The notes under the pieces: generated by a model
What the model saw: only the letters and a program-made list of their open reading frames with translations
Database searches by the model: none
Told to the model about the DNA's origin: nothing
Source of the DNA: Symbiodinium natans
Taxonomy: Eukaryota; Sar; Dinophyceae; Suessiales; Symbiodiniaceae
DNA length: 64,000 bases
Assembly: GCA_905221605.1 (NCBI GenBank)
Contig: CAJNDS010002145.1
Coordinates: 252,501 to 316,500, forward strand
Direction: 5' to 3'
Program-made: the position numbers and the translations under genes
Shown here: one piece after another, positions 54,900 to 64,000 of the stretch
Numbering within the stretch: the first letter of the stretch is position 1
How the letters are laid out: the number at the start of each line of letters is the position of its first letter

Positions 54900-57800
54900 C
54901 CTCCTGTTTGGTGCTTGGCTGACTCGAGCTTACTCAGTACTCGCAGTCGGCGCATCGTTGTTCGCCGATTTGCCACTGGGGTTTGCCCTTCCGTCCTTCT
55001 TGTTTGTACTGTCTCCACTGCTCCTGGATTGTCGGCCGGCTCGTCCCGGCGGAGCCTTTTGTCGGTGGGATATACACCAAGTTTTGCGGAGTTGGACTTT
55101 ACGCTTAAGCTTTCGTTGTTTGTTCTCGCCGGTCCTCGGCCTCGGCCGACACGTAACTCCGAAGTGCTGAAAGCTCCCCGCTCCCCGAACTCCACCTCGG
55201 TGTATTCTTCTCTCCCCTCCGCTCCTCTCCGCTCCTCTCCCCTCTCCTCCTCCCTCACACCGCGCATGGTGCATCAGGCTGTCTTCAGTTGAGGCTGCAT
55301 CAAGCTGAGGAATGTCAGCGTATGGCCAGGCCCTGTACCCAAAGACACCTGTGCACTTCAGCGACAAAGTGCGGCCAACATGGGCCCATGCAAGTAAGAT
55401 AAGTAAGTGCTTCTGAGTGCGTGGCGAGAAACTTGGCGACTGCCTCGTCGGTGAGCTGGACATTCCCCTGTGTGGGTGTTGCCAACCGAGATCAACCAAG
55501 GCAACTGGCAATCTCTGCAAGCTGTAACATCTGTAATGAGCTCTGACATGCTCTGAAAACACAATCGCCTCTAGGTCCACTGACTCGACCTTCGCGAGGG
55601 CAGCGACAGGGACGCGGCATGCTTCCAGCTCGCTGTCTGTGAGCCCCTCGCAGGACATTGCAAAAGATTGCGAAGAAGACAGAACAGCGCAGTCCAACGG
55701 GCTAAAAGAATGCTAAAAGATGCCTGATGCCGCGCGTCAAGCTTGGAAGAATGGCCGGTCAGTATCGCCGCCGGCCTTGTGAACAGATGTCTGCAGGCGA
55801 CCAAGTGGCATCGGATTCTGGCGAGATATGCAGACTATAAGAATGCAAGGCATATTGCAAAAATGCCTGACTGCAATGACACAAGGTCATCATTCTACAC
55901 GCGGTTTAGACATGTTTCCACTCTCCATTTTGGAGCTGGTGATTCCTTAAAAAATGTACTGTATCGGACCTTGATCTGCAGCTCGAGTTCATCTCACGCT
56001 TCCCTCTCTCTTTCCCTTCCCCTTCTCCCTCTCTGTTTCCCCTCCTTCCCACTCTTCCCCTTACCTGCTCTCTTGCAGGGCGTGCCTTTTTACCGCTGTG
56101 TCTTTGCAGCTGTTGTTGAGTCTCTCTTAAGGTCATTCGTGACATTCTCTGGACTCCAATGGCATGCGTTTCATGCGACGGTATTGCCGCTAATAGTGTG
56201 GTCGCAAAGCGTGATACTCTTGCTGCGTCTGAAAGAAAAAGGTATACTGCAATGACAATGACAAACGCTCATTGTTTAGTTCCGGGCCTTGGCAACAACT
56301 TCTGGCTCTCACAAACCTGCATGGATCCAAGCTGTCTCTCGGCGTTGCTCGCACTTCAAGGCCTGCAGGTACATGATCGACGTGGAGTCCTGCCAATGGG
56401 CAATGACCAGTTCATCCTATTACTGCAAGCGGGTAAACATGTGTTTAGGCACAGGTCCTTCAGGCTACGTAGTGAAGCAGCAGAAGCTGGCCTCTTGACG
56501 AACTGACTGTCAGTTTGTTGATGGTGATACATACTGGATACATGCTGCAACAATTCGCTTCTGTAGAAGCATGCAAGCATGTTGGTACCCTTTTTGAGAC
56601 TTCGCCTTTTGAGCACCGGAGTGAGTGTTGGCAATGTGGGCTTGATGTCCTTGGGCGGACTGTACCTTCAAAGTATGGCGAAAGCTCGCTTAACCCCTGT
56701 CGTATGCTGTCGGCTTGCGTGATTGTGCGTTCTGCTGGCACCTGCTCTCGCGTGGACTTCTGGAACTTCGTGCACTTTGTTCCAGGTGCACCTGGCCAGT
56801 ACAGTGCTCAGTACAAAGCACAATGAGAGGGAACAGCCTTTGAACCCTTTGAGTTGTAGAAAAGAATGTTGAACAGCTTCCCATGGTCGATTGAAATGAG
56901 GTGCACCTTCAACTCGCCGCTTTGCAAGCCTCAGCTTCCGAGTTTCGGGTGACAGCGAAAGCATGCTAAGATATGCTAAGATATGCTAAGGCATGGCACC
57001 GCTTGTGCAAAGCTCCGCACTCGTGGAGGAACGAGCTGTGCGGCCTAAATCCCGAAGAGTGCGGCCAAGCACATCATAATATGAAAGGGGCCTTGATCCG
57101 GAGTCGCCCCGAGTTCCGCCTTGGCCTTCCTGTTGGTCAGGACGTTGACAGTCGAACATCCGAAAGCACTCCGAAGCTTTCATCCGGCCTGTCTTCGTAG
57201 CCCATGCTTCCCAGACCGAGGTCCCCCCAGCCTTTGCTTCAAGCAGTTCCGCACTCAGAATCCACTCTCCGTTAAACCCCGCATGGACGCTTCCTAGAAC
57301 AACTATAGAACATCTGCAAGATTCAAGATGCTGCAAGGATGCTTTGGATGTTTCCGTCCTTCAGCAAGTGGGATGGCTTCGTCATGGCCTGCGTAAGAAT
57401 AGTACCAGTGTAGTACATTGAAGCCGCACTGCGATACATGTGGAGGCAAAGCCTTTGCCGGACACTGGCTAGCTCGTCAGCCCACAGAGTGAACTTGAGA
57501 CTGTGGCTACGAAAGCTAGATGCACTTTTGGCTGCGTTCTAACAAGTATGGCCTTTTGGGGGGAAGAGGGTGGGGGCAGCCGAGGCCCCCCCCCGCTTTC
57601 GCAGCGTGTTAACTAGTTAACAAGCTGATTTCTAAAAGAGATTGGTAAACGACAACTCGCAAAGCACGCACCTCTCTGATTCCATGGGATCTCTTTCGGT
57701 GCGATGGTCGGCTGTGAAGGGTCAGTGTGCTCGCCTGCAACCCCGATACAGTCGTTTGCGGCACTGATAAGTGACTCACGTGGCCTCCTGCTGCATTTCT

Positions 57801-58176
57801 GACGCCTTTCGCGGCAGTGACTTTGATTGGCTTCCTTTGCCCGAGAGTGGCCTGCATTCCCAGCAGCAAAGCAAGCCCATGATGGTAAAGCCTCGCAAGC
57901 TCGGCGACTGCAACTTGCCTGCGGATCATCATGTGCCGAATCCTCTTGCAAGCAGAGCCGGGATCCGTCACAATATCCGACATCTCCTGCCCAAACTCCC
58001 ATGGAATGTGCTCCAGTATTTGACTCGACGAAATGTCCTGCCACTTCTGCAACCGCTGGGCAGACTTCGCACTTCCCATGTGATGGCTGTCCGAGGGCAC
58101 CTAAAGTTTGCAAAGTACCGCTCATGCACACATCATTGGCGCGTGAGTACCGCGACTCACGACTATACCACCGCAC
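54900..58176 (-). CDS. Putative multi-exon gene locus J (unknown function)
   Basis: Minus-strand exon candidates: 57620-58110, 56986-57336, parts of 56190-56640, 55530-55697 and 55270-55400. The first is almost 160 codons. It may be two genes. The 5' end lies close to the left of the fucosyltransferase-like gene, in the same direction. Confidence 0.45.
55530..55697 (-). CDS. Exon candidate in locus J
   Basis: Reads SQSFAMSCEGLTDSELEACR then VPVAALAKVESVDLEAIVFS. The acidic helical pattern is convincing. The frame continues left into arginine-rich text that is probably non-coding. Confidence 0.5.
56190..56640 (-). CDS. Exon candidates in locus J, phase uncertain
   Basis: Minus-strand pieces include KGTNMLACFYRSELLQHVSS (about 56530-56610) and GLHVDHVPAGLEVRATPRDS (about 56320-56400). 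The plus strand over 56159-56506 also reads well (LLALQGLQVHDRRGVLPMGN), so both strand and frame are open. Confidence 0.25.
56986..57336 (-). CDS. Exon candidate in locus J
   Basis: Reads SIVVLGSVHAGFNGEWILSA then ELLEAKAGGTSVWEAWATKT and, further on, LSYYDVLGRTLRDLGRTARS. Good protein composition over 110 codons. The middle glycine/glutamine-rich part may be intron. No family recognised. Confidence 0.5.
   Translation of the reverse strand: MQHLESCRCSIVVLGSVHAGFNGEWILSAELLEAKAGGTSVWEAWATKTGRMKASECFRMFDCQRPDQQEGQGGTRGDSGSRPLSYYDVLGRTLRDLGRTARSSTSAELCTSGAMP
57609..58110 (-). CDS. Long exon candidate in locus J
   Basis: Reads AKSAQRLQKWQDISSSQILE, GQEMSDIVTDPGSACKRIRH and RRQVAVAELARLYHHGLALL, then a basic, Ser/His-rich part to a TAA. 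About 110 codons of clear helical protein followed by a lower-quality tail that may be intron. A second minus-strand frame is open too, but the composition of this one is better. Function unknown. Confidence 0.55.
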
Positions 58177-58666
58177 GGTATCATCAGCACGCTGGCCTTG
58201 AAAGTAGAATCGTTGCGCGAGCCGACATGTGACTTGCCGGAAGAGCAGACGATGACATGCTTATTGGATGGAGGGCAAGTTATTCTGGACAATCCTGGCA
58301 AACACAGATGCATGGCTGCATACCGACCTTCCACATGCCTGAGTTGCGGAACACACCCGACTCCAGACGAGACTTGCTGAGCAACTAGAGTTCTGGCAGG
58401 TGCCCTGACAAAATCATGATACGTGTAGTAAAGGAGACATGTCAGGACAAGGCACGAAAGCATTGGCATTGCCGGATCGTGGACACCGGTTGCCTCTGCT
58501 CCTGCATGTTGACATCAGGCTACAGCTACAATAGGCTACAAGGATCTGCTGGTCCTACAGTACATGTACAGTGAGTGTATGTTACTGCGGAAATGCGCGC
58601 GGCTCGATTTTATGACCTTCTGGCTTCACTGCGAGTTGCTGTGGTATCCGGTGGTACTATGGGCAT

Positions 58667-60604
58667 CTATGGGCTAGTCACGTCCGTTGGCCGGCAGGTT
58701 GGAAAATGAAACGAGCGACGCTGACCGATTTCCGCCGCACTCCAGCCAAAGTTGGAGTGAGAAAGCAAAAGCGCTTGTGTCTCGAATGCCAAGATCCACC
58801 ACACAGCCCAGGACTGGTAAATAGCAGTTACATCTGGTGACGATCTGTCGATGTGCGTAGGCCTCTGCTCAACATACATGATCTTGCCCAATGTGTGCAA
58901 ATGTAAGACGCTTGGATAATCACGCACTTTGAGAGTATCAGCAGCCAGTAGCCAAACTGTGTCTCCGGGGAGTCCCATGTGCGATTCGACGGCTGCGGCA
59001 CAAGACAACGCTAGCTCGATTTCCTGGAGGGAATGTCTTGCAGGATCCGACCATGTGGTTTCATTCCCTGCGCGGAAATGTATTCCAATGAGCTGCCGGC
59101 CATCAAGCCTGTGCATGAAGTCCTTGACGATTGCTCCAGGTGATTGTGCCAGCGTAAACAGGTGCAGAAACAAACCCGACAGCAACCCTGCACGGGCAAA
59201 CGTTCTGGAGCTGTCATGCTGCAACAGAACACGAAAGAGTCTCACGTTTGAGACTACGCAAAGTACATTGGAGTCATCCTCGAAGAAGCGCAACACATCT
59301 TGAACAAAAGTTTCTGGGTCCTCTGCCGATGTCCATCGATATGTTACGCAAGATGTCGTGACGACAGGCCAGGGTTGCCTGGCAGACAGCACACTGGTCA
59401 AGGGTATGGGGGCACGCATGTCAATGTAGAATGCGCGCTTGGACAGCACAGCGGCGAGAAAGGCTGATAGCAGTCCGAACAATCGGTCTCCATGTCCACC
59501 GCAGAATGATGTGTGTAAGCATACATACACCAGAACTTTGCCGTCGCGGGCATGGGAATTTTGAAGGCTGCTTGCATCAAAGGCGGGCGTGACGGGAGCA
59601 ACGGAAAATCCGTCGGGAACCGCCGCTTGTGGATGTGGACTTTCAATCAGGTCCTTGACTTGCTGCAGCTGCACAGCGGATGGAAGTGTGTAGGAAACCA
59701 GTCGGACTGATGACGCCGGCAGTACGACCGACGTGGGTTCAAAGGCATAGGGGAACTTGCGCCAAATGCTTGCACAATCGTCTTTACCTACAGTTATGAT
59801 GTCAATCTTGGGAAATGACACCGGGCCACAACCATGAACTAGGATAGCCGCACGAGGCATGTCCACAATGCGTGGAACAGGAACATCCTTGACCTGTGCA
59901 GCAACTGACTGCACTTCCTGAACGATATGTACGGGCTCGCCTAATACGGACCGCAAGATGAAGGTTAGTGTCTGAAACTCACCAGCAGTTGCAGTTAAGG
60001 ACATTGCAATCGATTCTACCCACTGACGCATTGCAAAAAAACCACCCGATCGTACTGCCACGTCCACTGCAATGGCTGTGCCGACTGTACTTTTCCAAAA
60101 CAAAGGCATACATGGCGTCCAAGCAGGTACTCCCTCACGCAGCTGGCCCAGACGGTTCATCACAGCTTCCAGGTCACGCCTGAAAACCCGAGCTATCTGG
60201 GCAGATCTTGATGCCTCTGATGCCCAGCACAGCTGGCACGAAATGTCTTGGAGACCAAATCTTAAAACCTCCAGCCCGCCAATTGCCAGCACTCGTGCCT
60301 CGTTAAATGCACGTCTCAAGTACTCTATAGATTCCCCAGCCGCCGTGCAGTGTGCTCGCGTTGATATCGTTGATTTGTCTTCGTGCAATGAATCCATCTG
60401 ATCCGCAGCATCATTCAAAGCTCTCTTGCGGTACGCCAGAACCTTTTCCACATGCTCTCTGAGCTCTACAAGTTCATCGCCGCAACAGAAGAGGCTTTGA
60501 TTGACATGCGGCAAACAACCGAAGTGCCAATCACCTGCCAAGTAGTGTGATGTGGCTTGCGAGCACCACGGCAGCCACTGCGTAAAGCCGTGGAGGTCAT
60601 TCAT
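58667..60604 (-). CDS. Fucosyltransferase-like protein (GT-B fold), single long exon
   Basis: A 645-residue frame from ATG to TAG, with an in-frame TGA four codons upstream of the ATG. Residues about 357-635 carry the signature of the NodZ/FUT8/plant xyloglucan-type fucosyltransferase superfamily: GGHGDRLFGLLSAF (369-382), IGIHFRAGN (506-514, the nucleotide-sugar-binding Arg motif), LLAADT (552-557) and SHSNFGWSAAEIG (615-627). The likely role is transfer of fucose from GDP-fucose to a glycan or protein in the secretory pathway. Donor and acceptor are inferred from family only. Residues 1-350 match nothing I know. No clear signal peptide or anchor is seen. The absence of introns is unusual for this genome. 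Confidence 0.8.
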   Translation of the reverse strand: MNDLHGFTQWLPWCSQATSHYLAGDWHFGCLPHVNQSLFCCGDELVELREHVEKVLAYRKRALNDAADQMDSLHEDKSTISTRAHCTAAGESIEYLRRAFNEARVLAIGGLEVLRFGLQDISCQLCWASEASRSAQIARVFRRDLEAVMNRLGQLREGVPAWTPCMPLFWKSTVGTAIAVDVAVRSGGFFAMRQWVESIAMSLTATAGEFQTLTFILRSVLGEPVHIVQEVQSVAAQVKDVPVPRIVDMPRAAILVHGCGPVSFPKIDIITVGKDDCASIWRKFPYAFEPTSVVLPASSVRLVSYTLPSAVQLQQVKDLIESPHPQAAVPDGFSVAPVTPAFDASSLQNSHARDGKVLVYVCLHTSFCGGHGDRLFGLLSAFLAAVLSKRAFYIDMRAPIPLTSVLSARQPWPVVTTSCVTYRWTSAEDPETFVQDVLRFFEDDSNVLCVVSNVRLFRVLLQHDSSRTFARAGLLSGLFLHLFTLAQSPGAIVKDFMHRLDGRQLIGIHFRAGNETTWSDPARHSLQEIELALSCAAAVESHMGLPGDTVWLLAADTLKVRDYPSVLHLHTLGKIMYVEQRPTHIDRSSPDVTAIYQSWAVWWILAFETQALLLSHSNFGWSAAEIGQRRSFHFPTCRPTDVTSP

Positions 60605-60959
60605 TGTGCATAATCATTTTCAGACTGCTGAGCCAGCACGACCTGCACCGTTGCACCTGCCAGGACCTCTTAACTTTCAAGCCTGTCTTCAGCTGGTCTA
60701 ACTGCGCGTGGCCATGTTTGGCTGTGCTTCACATTGAAATGTCGACAAAAACCCCGTCAAGCACCCATGCAAGGAGTCCTGGCTGCCCGGGTCTTCCAGT
60801 CTATTGCGCCCTGCCCCGCAAACAGAAAAAAGGACAAGTCATGACAAAGTGCATGATGTTTCGCAGGGAAAAGCGCGCAGAGTTCGTCTTCAACGCGTAT
60901 CACGACTTTTTTGCTCGAGCTGGATGACCCATACCGGCGGGTGGTGGGTACCTGCACCC

Positions 60960-61200
60960 GACCCAGCCTCTCTTGTCCGCAAAGCACCCCTGCCCCTACC
61001 CCACACAACTTCCCCCAACTACACCTGCCCCTCACTGCCCCGTCACTGCCCCCTACTACCCCCGTTCTGCCCCCTACAACCCCCTACTACCCATCTATTA
61101 CCCCCTACTGCCCCCTACTTCCCCCAACTAACCCCTACTACCCCCTCCCTCCTTACCCCCTTCCCGACCCTCCTGCCCTACCCCCCCTCTTTGCACTCAT
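60960..61200. repeat. Cytosine-rich cccctactaccccc array
   Basis: About 240 bases of CCCCTACTAC / CCCCTACTGC / CCCCAACTA units, 9-13 bases each, of irregular order. The proline-rich frames are artefacts. Confidence 0.85.
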
Positions 61201-61608
61201 GCCATGACACGGGCGAGCTTCCTTCAGTGTGCTGCGCCTCCTGCCTGCTGCCTGTTTGCTTGCCTTGCTGCTCTGCGCCTGGAGCCTGGCGGCTTTTACA
61301 AGGTCGGCGGAAGCGGCCTTGGCCCTTAGTTAATATCGTATATCATGATGTGTGAATGCGGTCAATGCATTCTCTATACTCTCCTTCTGGCAGCCCGCGT
61401 GGTTGACAAGCATCAGACAATCGCTCTGTTCTTCAGTAGATGCAAGGTTGGAGCTGTCGGCTGCACTTCCGATATCTTCCGATAAGAGGGATTTCAGCAG
61501 TTAGTGGATGGTAGTAGTTGATCGGAAGACGCATTTTGGCACTGCAGCACTGCGCTTCATTGTTCTAGGCTGATTCTGTCAAGCTTGGGTCCCACAAACC
61601 CAGGAAAT

Positions 61609-61920
61609 TCAGGGAACATCAAAGTTGCAGAGGACGCGCACTAGATTGTCAAATTTTGAAGAACGATGCAGGATGCGGCACAAGCGATACAAGCACGAGT
61701 GTTCAAACATCATCCCCACAATCACTGCACGGTACATCGCGCTGCGCTGGCCTTTAGCGCTGCTTGCGGCGCAAATTCGACCAACTCCTCTGAATGTCTG
61801 GAGACTTGATGATACCTTGCTGTGCGTGGCACTGCAAGAAGCCGCTTTCACATAATCTGACGACATGATGCTGCAATTGTCTTGGTTCTTGAATGTTGCT
61901 GACGCATTTGACGCACACAA
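61609..61920 (-). CDS. Exon candidate, unknown function
   Basis: A 103-codon minus-strand frame reads SSDYVKAASCSATHSKVSSS, then GVGRICAASSAKGQRSAMYR and IVGMMFEHSCLYRLCRILHR, to a stop shortly after VRVLCNFDVP. Protein-like along its whole length. It is the last minus-strand coding candidate before the strand switch. No family recognised. Confidence 0.45.
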   Translation of the reverse strand: MCASNASATFKNQDNCSIMSSDYVKAASCSATHSKVSSSLQTFRGVGRICAASSAKGQRSAMYRAVIVGMMFEHSCLYRLCRILHRSSKFDNLVRVLCNFDVP

Positions 61921-61929
61921 GCCAGGCGG

Positions 61930-63110
61930 GTCTGCAGCTTGGCGTCAAAGGCTTGAGGGCAAGGCCGTTAATTATTTTGATACTAATCATACTCATTTCT
62001 GTTTATGAATCACTATTATTTGGTGTGGCATGCTTATGGCACTTCGAGGTTTGGTCGCACTCGTGTGAAGAAAAAAAGCACTGCCGGTATCTAAATCACG
62101 CCGTACCCCACACAGATGCGACCAAAGCGAGTTTACATGGGCCCACGAGCTCACGGGCCTCCACTTACTGGTTCCTGTGGAGGGGAGTACAATCAGCTTT
62201 AGAAAACATGCGCTTCAGAATAGATTGAATGAATACGTCCGCAAATATCTAATGCTCATGCCGCTCAAATTTTCACTTGTCTTGTCGTTGGAGGGGACAC
62301 ACGGCTTAAGACCAGACACTTAGACTAAGCTCTGGAGAATATAGGAGACGTCTGCAGATGTAATACCCATCCCCCCCCCCGCCTGGAACGAAGAAACATC
62401 TACCTGTTCGCGATATGGAACAAATTTTCTGCTGCCCATGGGGCGCACAACCAGATTAAGAAAAGATACTCTCCAGAATAAGATACGTCTGTCTGCACTT
62501 GCAATACTCATGCCCGCTCTCAATTTGTTCATGTTTTAGCTTTTGACCTTGGAGGGGACACAGAGCGTAAGACAAGACACTGAAAGTAAGAAAAGGCGCA
62601 TTTCAGAACAAGATACGTCTTCGGACGTAATACTCACGCCCCCTCGCCGAAAAGACAGGTTACCATGGTCTTCTCACTGCAAGGGGCGCGGTTTGCGACC
62701 AGACACCAAAAATAAGTAAACTTGCGAAATGGCACGATTTACGGTTTCAATGTACACTTATTCACGACAGGGGAGGCTAGCAGGTTAAGATGATTTAAGA
62801 TGTACGTTCTTTACACTACGTTCACGCTGCAGACGATACAGAATCGCAACATTGTACTGCCGATGAGGGCAAACGGATTAAGAAGATAATTCATGTAAAT
62901 CTACATTTGCATTGCAACAATCCTTGGGAAGGTCCGAACCAATTTCTATGACACACTCTGCGTATTCCTAAAACCTGCGGGCGCAGTACGAGTGCCCAAG
63001 AGAATAGAATCTCTTCTGTGAAAACTGATAAAAGAGAAATACTCTGGTAACCGCAAACTTTGATTTTCAAAAACTCCTTCTCTGACATTTGTATCGAGAG
63101 TTAGAATTTT
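61930..63110. other. Intergenic region between opposite-strand genes, with repeat array
   Basis: No coding frame is supported. The left part is ordinary unique DNA. 62230-62760 is a diverged repeat (listed separately). 62760-63110 has nothing recognisable apart from short AT-rich parts. Confidence 0.4.
62230..62760. repeat. Diverged repeat array of about 120-250 bp units
   Basis: Recurring phrases in order: ttggaggggacaca (62288 and 62549), taagacaagacact / taagaccagacact, agaacaagatacgtct / agaataagatacgtct, gtaatactcac / gcaatactcat / gtaatacccat. At least three diverged copies. The start of a fourth is at 62680 (ggggcgcggtttgcgaccagacacc). Confidence 0.7.
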
Positions 63111-63115
63111 GCAGT

Positions 63116-63993
63116 TCTGGAGAAGACCAAGCGAAATTGAAGCAAGCCAAACAACAAAGCCCGAACTTCCAAATCGCCTGGTTCGATGGATTGGAACGGC
63201 TTGTTACAAGTGGGCATCACGGCGCTGGTATGCAACATCGTGTGCCCAACCTAACCTGTGCCTACCAGGGCCCTAAGCCCATCAGCTGTGTTGCATCTTG
63301 TCTCCCAGGGCCCACTACCCAAATCATCCACAGTCATGGATTCCGGGATGCAAGCACGAATCCCAGCATGATGGTGCTCACCCTTTATCTCGGCCTGGGT
63401 CCGTTTGAGTTAGTGGCGAGCCTGTGGGGGCCCGTGAACCTCTAGACAGACTGATTCTGATTCATCGAGATGAGACAAGAAAGTTGACAGGCACACGGGG
63501 TCATATACGACGGGTCGAGTGGTCTATGTATGGAAGATTTTGCATGATCTGCAAGTTCTGCCGTACCACCCTCCGCGCCTGCAATTGAGACATGCGGGGA
63601 CCGCACCGTGGCTCAAGTTCCATGATTTGATGTCGGATCCGCAAAAAAGCTCAAAGATATCCGCGATTCTCAAGCAACGCCTCATGACCCTCCCACCAAG
63701 GTGCTTTGGCCAAAACTGCTGATGCCTGCATGATGCAACTGCACGCTTTGCAAGGACAGCAAGCAAAGAGCACCGTTGCATGGCCTCTCGAGCTTCGACT
63801 CCAGACTCTCCTAGCTTTCTTGTTCGTGCAGGATCGGCCAACAGATGCCAAATCATGCCAAAGCGAAATTCGGCCAAGACTCCCTGGTCTCAAGCACACG
63901 ATGGGCTTTAAGCGTCTGTATGATGAATCGGCGGCGCCAAGAAGCTTCGCTTTCATCCTGCACCGCTCATCCACATGCTCATGGCCCTGCTAA
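63116..63993 (+). CDS. Plus-strand multi-exon gene at the right edge (partial)
   Basis: The first visible exon starts after GAATTTTGCAG at 63115 and reads SGEDQAKLKQAKQQSPNFQI then AWFDGLERLVTS, ending near a GT donor (about 63207). A second candidate (about 63600-63700) reads FHDLMSDPQKSSKISAILKQ and ends at CCAAG followed by GTGC. A third (about 63730-63960) reads LRLQTLLAFLFVQDRPTDAK and LKHTMGFKRLYDESAAP. The opposite strand is also open at 63524-63877, but the splice borders favour plus. Runs off the window. No family recognised. Confidence 0.4.
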
Positions 63994-64000
63994 CAGCAGT

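Noticed and set aside
54896-55292. Arg/Glu-rich and Ser/Leu-rich frames on opposite strands.
   Set aside because: They span a CT-rich cctctccgctcctctcc tract. Only the part right of about 55270 on the minus strand has gene-like composition.
60604-60660. Relict dinoflagellate spliced-leader sequence upstream of the fucosyltransferase-like gene (tgctggctcag on the minus strand).
   Set aside because: Only about seven bases match the leader's 3' end. Similar short matches (for example ggctcaag near 18452, 20460 and 63611) occur at roughly the rate expected by chance.

Overview
This window looks like nuclear DNA of a dinoflagellate, most likely a member of the Symbiodiniaceae. Three observations point there. 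A decayed copy at 30.68-31.28 kb resembles the ubiquitin-like plus RCC1-repeat ('HERC-like') proteins that I recall as abundant in Symbiodinium gene sets. The gene whose exon chain could be traced best (35.07-37.47 kb) appears to use GC as the 5' splice dinucleotide in several consecutive short introns, often with AG followed by G at the 3' site, as reported for Symbiodinium. Degenerate TTTAGGG-type repeats, homopolymer runs and minisatellites are scattered throughout. No bacterial, viral or organellar gene layout is seen.

Layout. 1-3.7 kb is repeat DNA: an imperfect palindrome, pyrimidine-rich duplications and a tandem array with a period near 193 bp. 3.8-7.6 kb carries minus-strand exon candidates. 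7.65-11.5 kb is mostly low-complexity or unassigned. 11.6-20.9 kb and 21.1-27.85 kb carry many minus-strand exon candidates. A plus-strand gene starts near 28.26 kb and runs to about 29.4 kb. 30.68-31.28 kb is the Ubl/RCC1 pseudogene. 31.5-33.5 kb is a composite repeat bounded by inverted minisatellite arms. 34.1-42.1 kb is minus-strand coding, including the EF-hand/multi-membrane gene. 42.2-44.4 kb is repeats. 44.4-53.0 kb is minus-strand coding, including a leucine-rich-repeat exon and three membrane-segment exons. 53.1-54.6 kb is a second inverted-repeat composite. 54.9-62 kb is minus-strand coding and includes the clearest single gene, a 645-residue fucosyltransferase-like protein at 58.67-60.60 kb. 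62.2-62.8 kb is a diverged repeat array, and from 63.1 kb a plus-strand gene runs off the window.

Genes lie mostly on the minus strand in long one-directional runs, as is usual in dinoflagellates. Only the fucosyltransferase-like gene, the EF-hand domain, the leucine-rich repeat and the Ubl/RCC1 fragment could be tied to known families. Other coding calls rest on amino-acid composition, open frame length and splice-like boundaries. They should be read as exon candidates with approximate ends, not as finished gene models.
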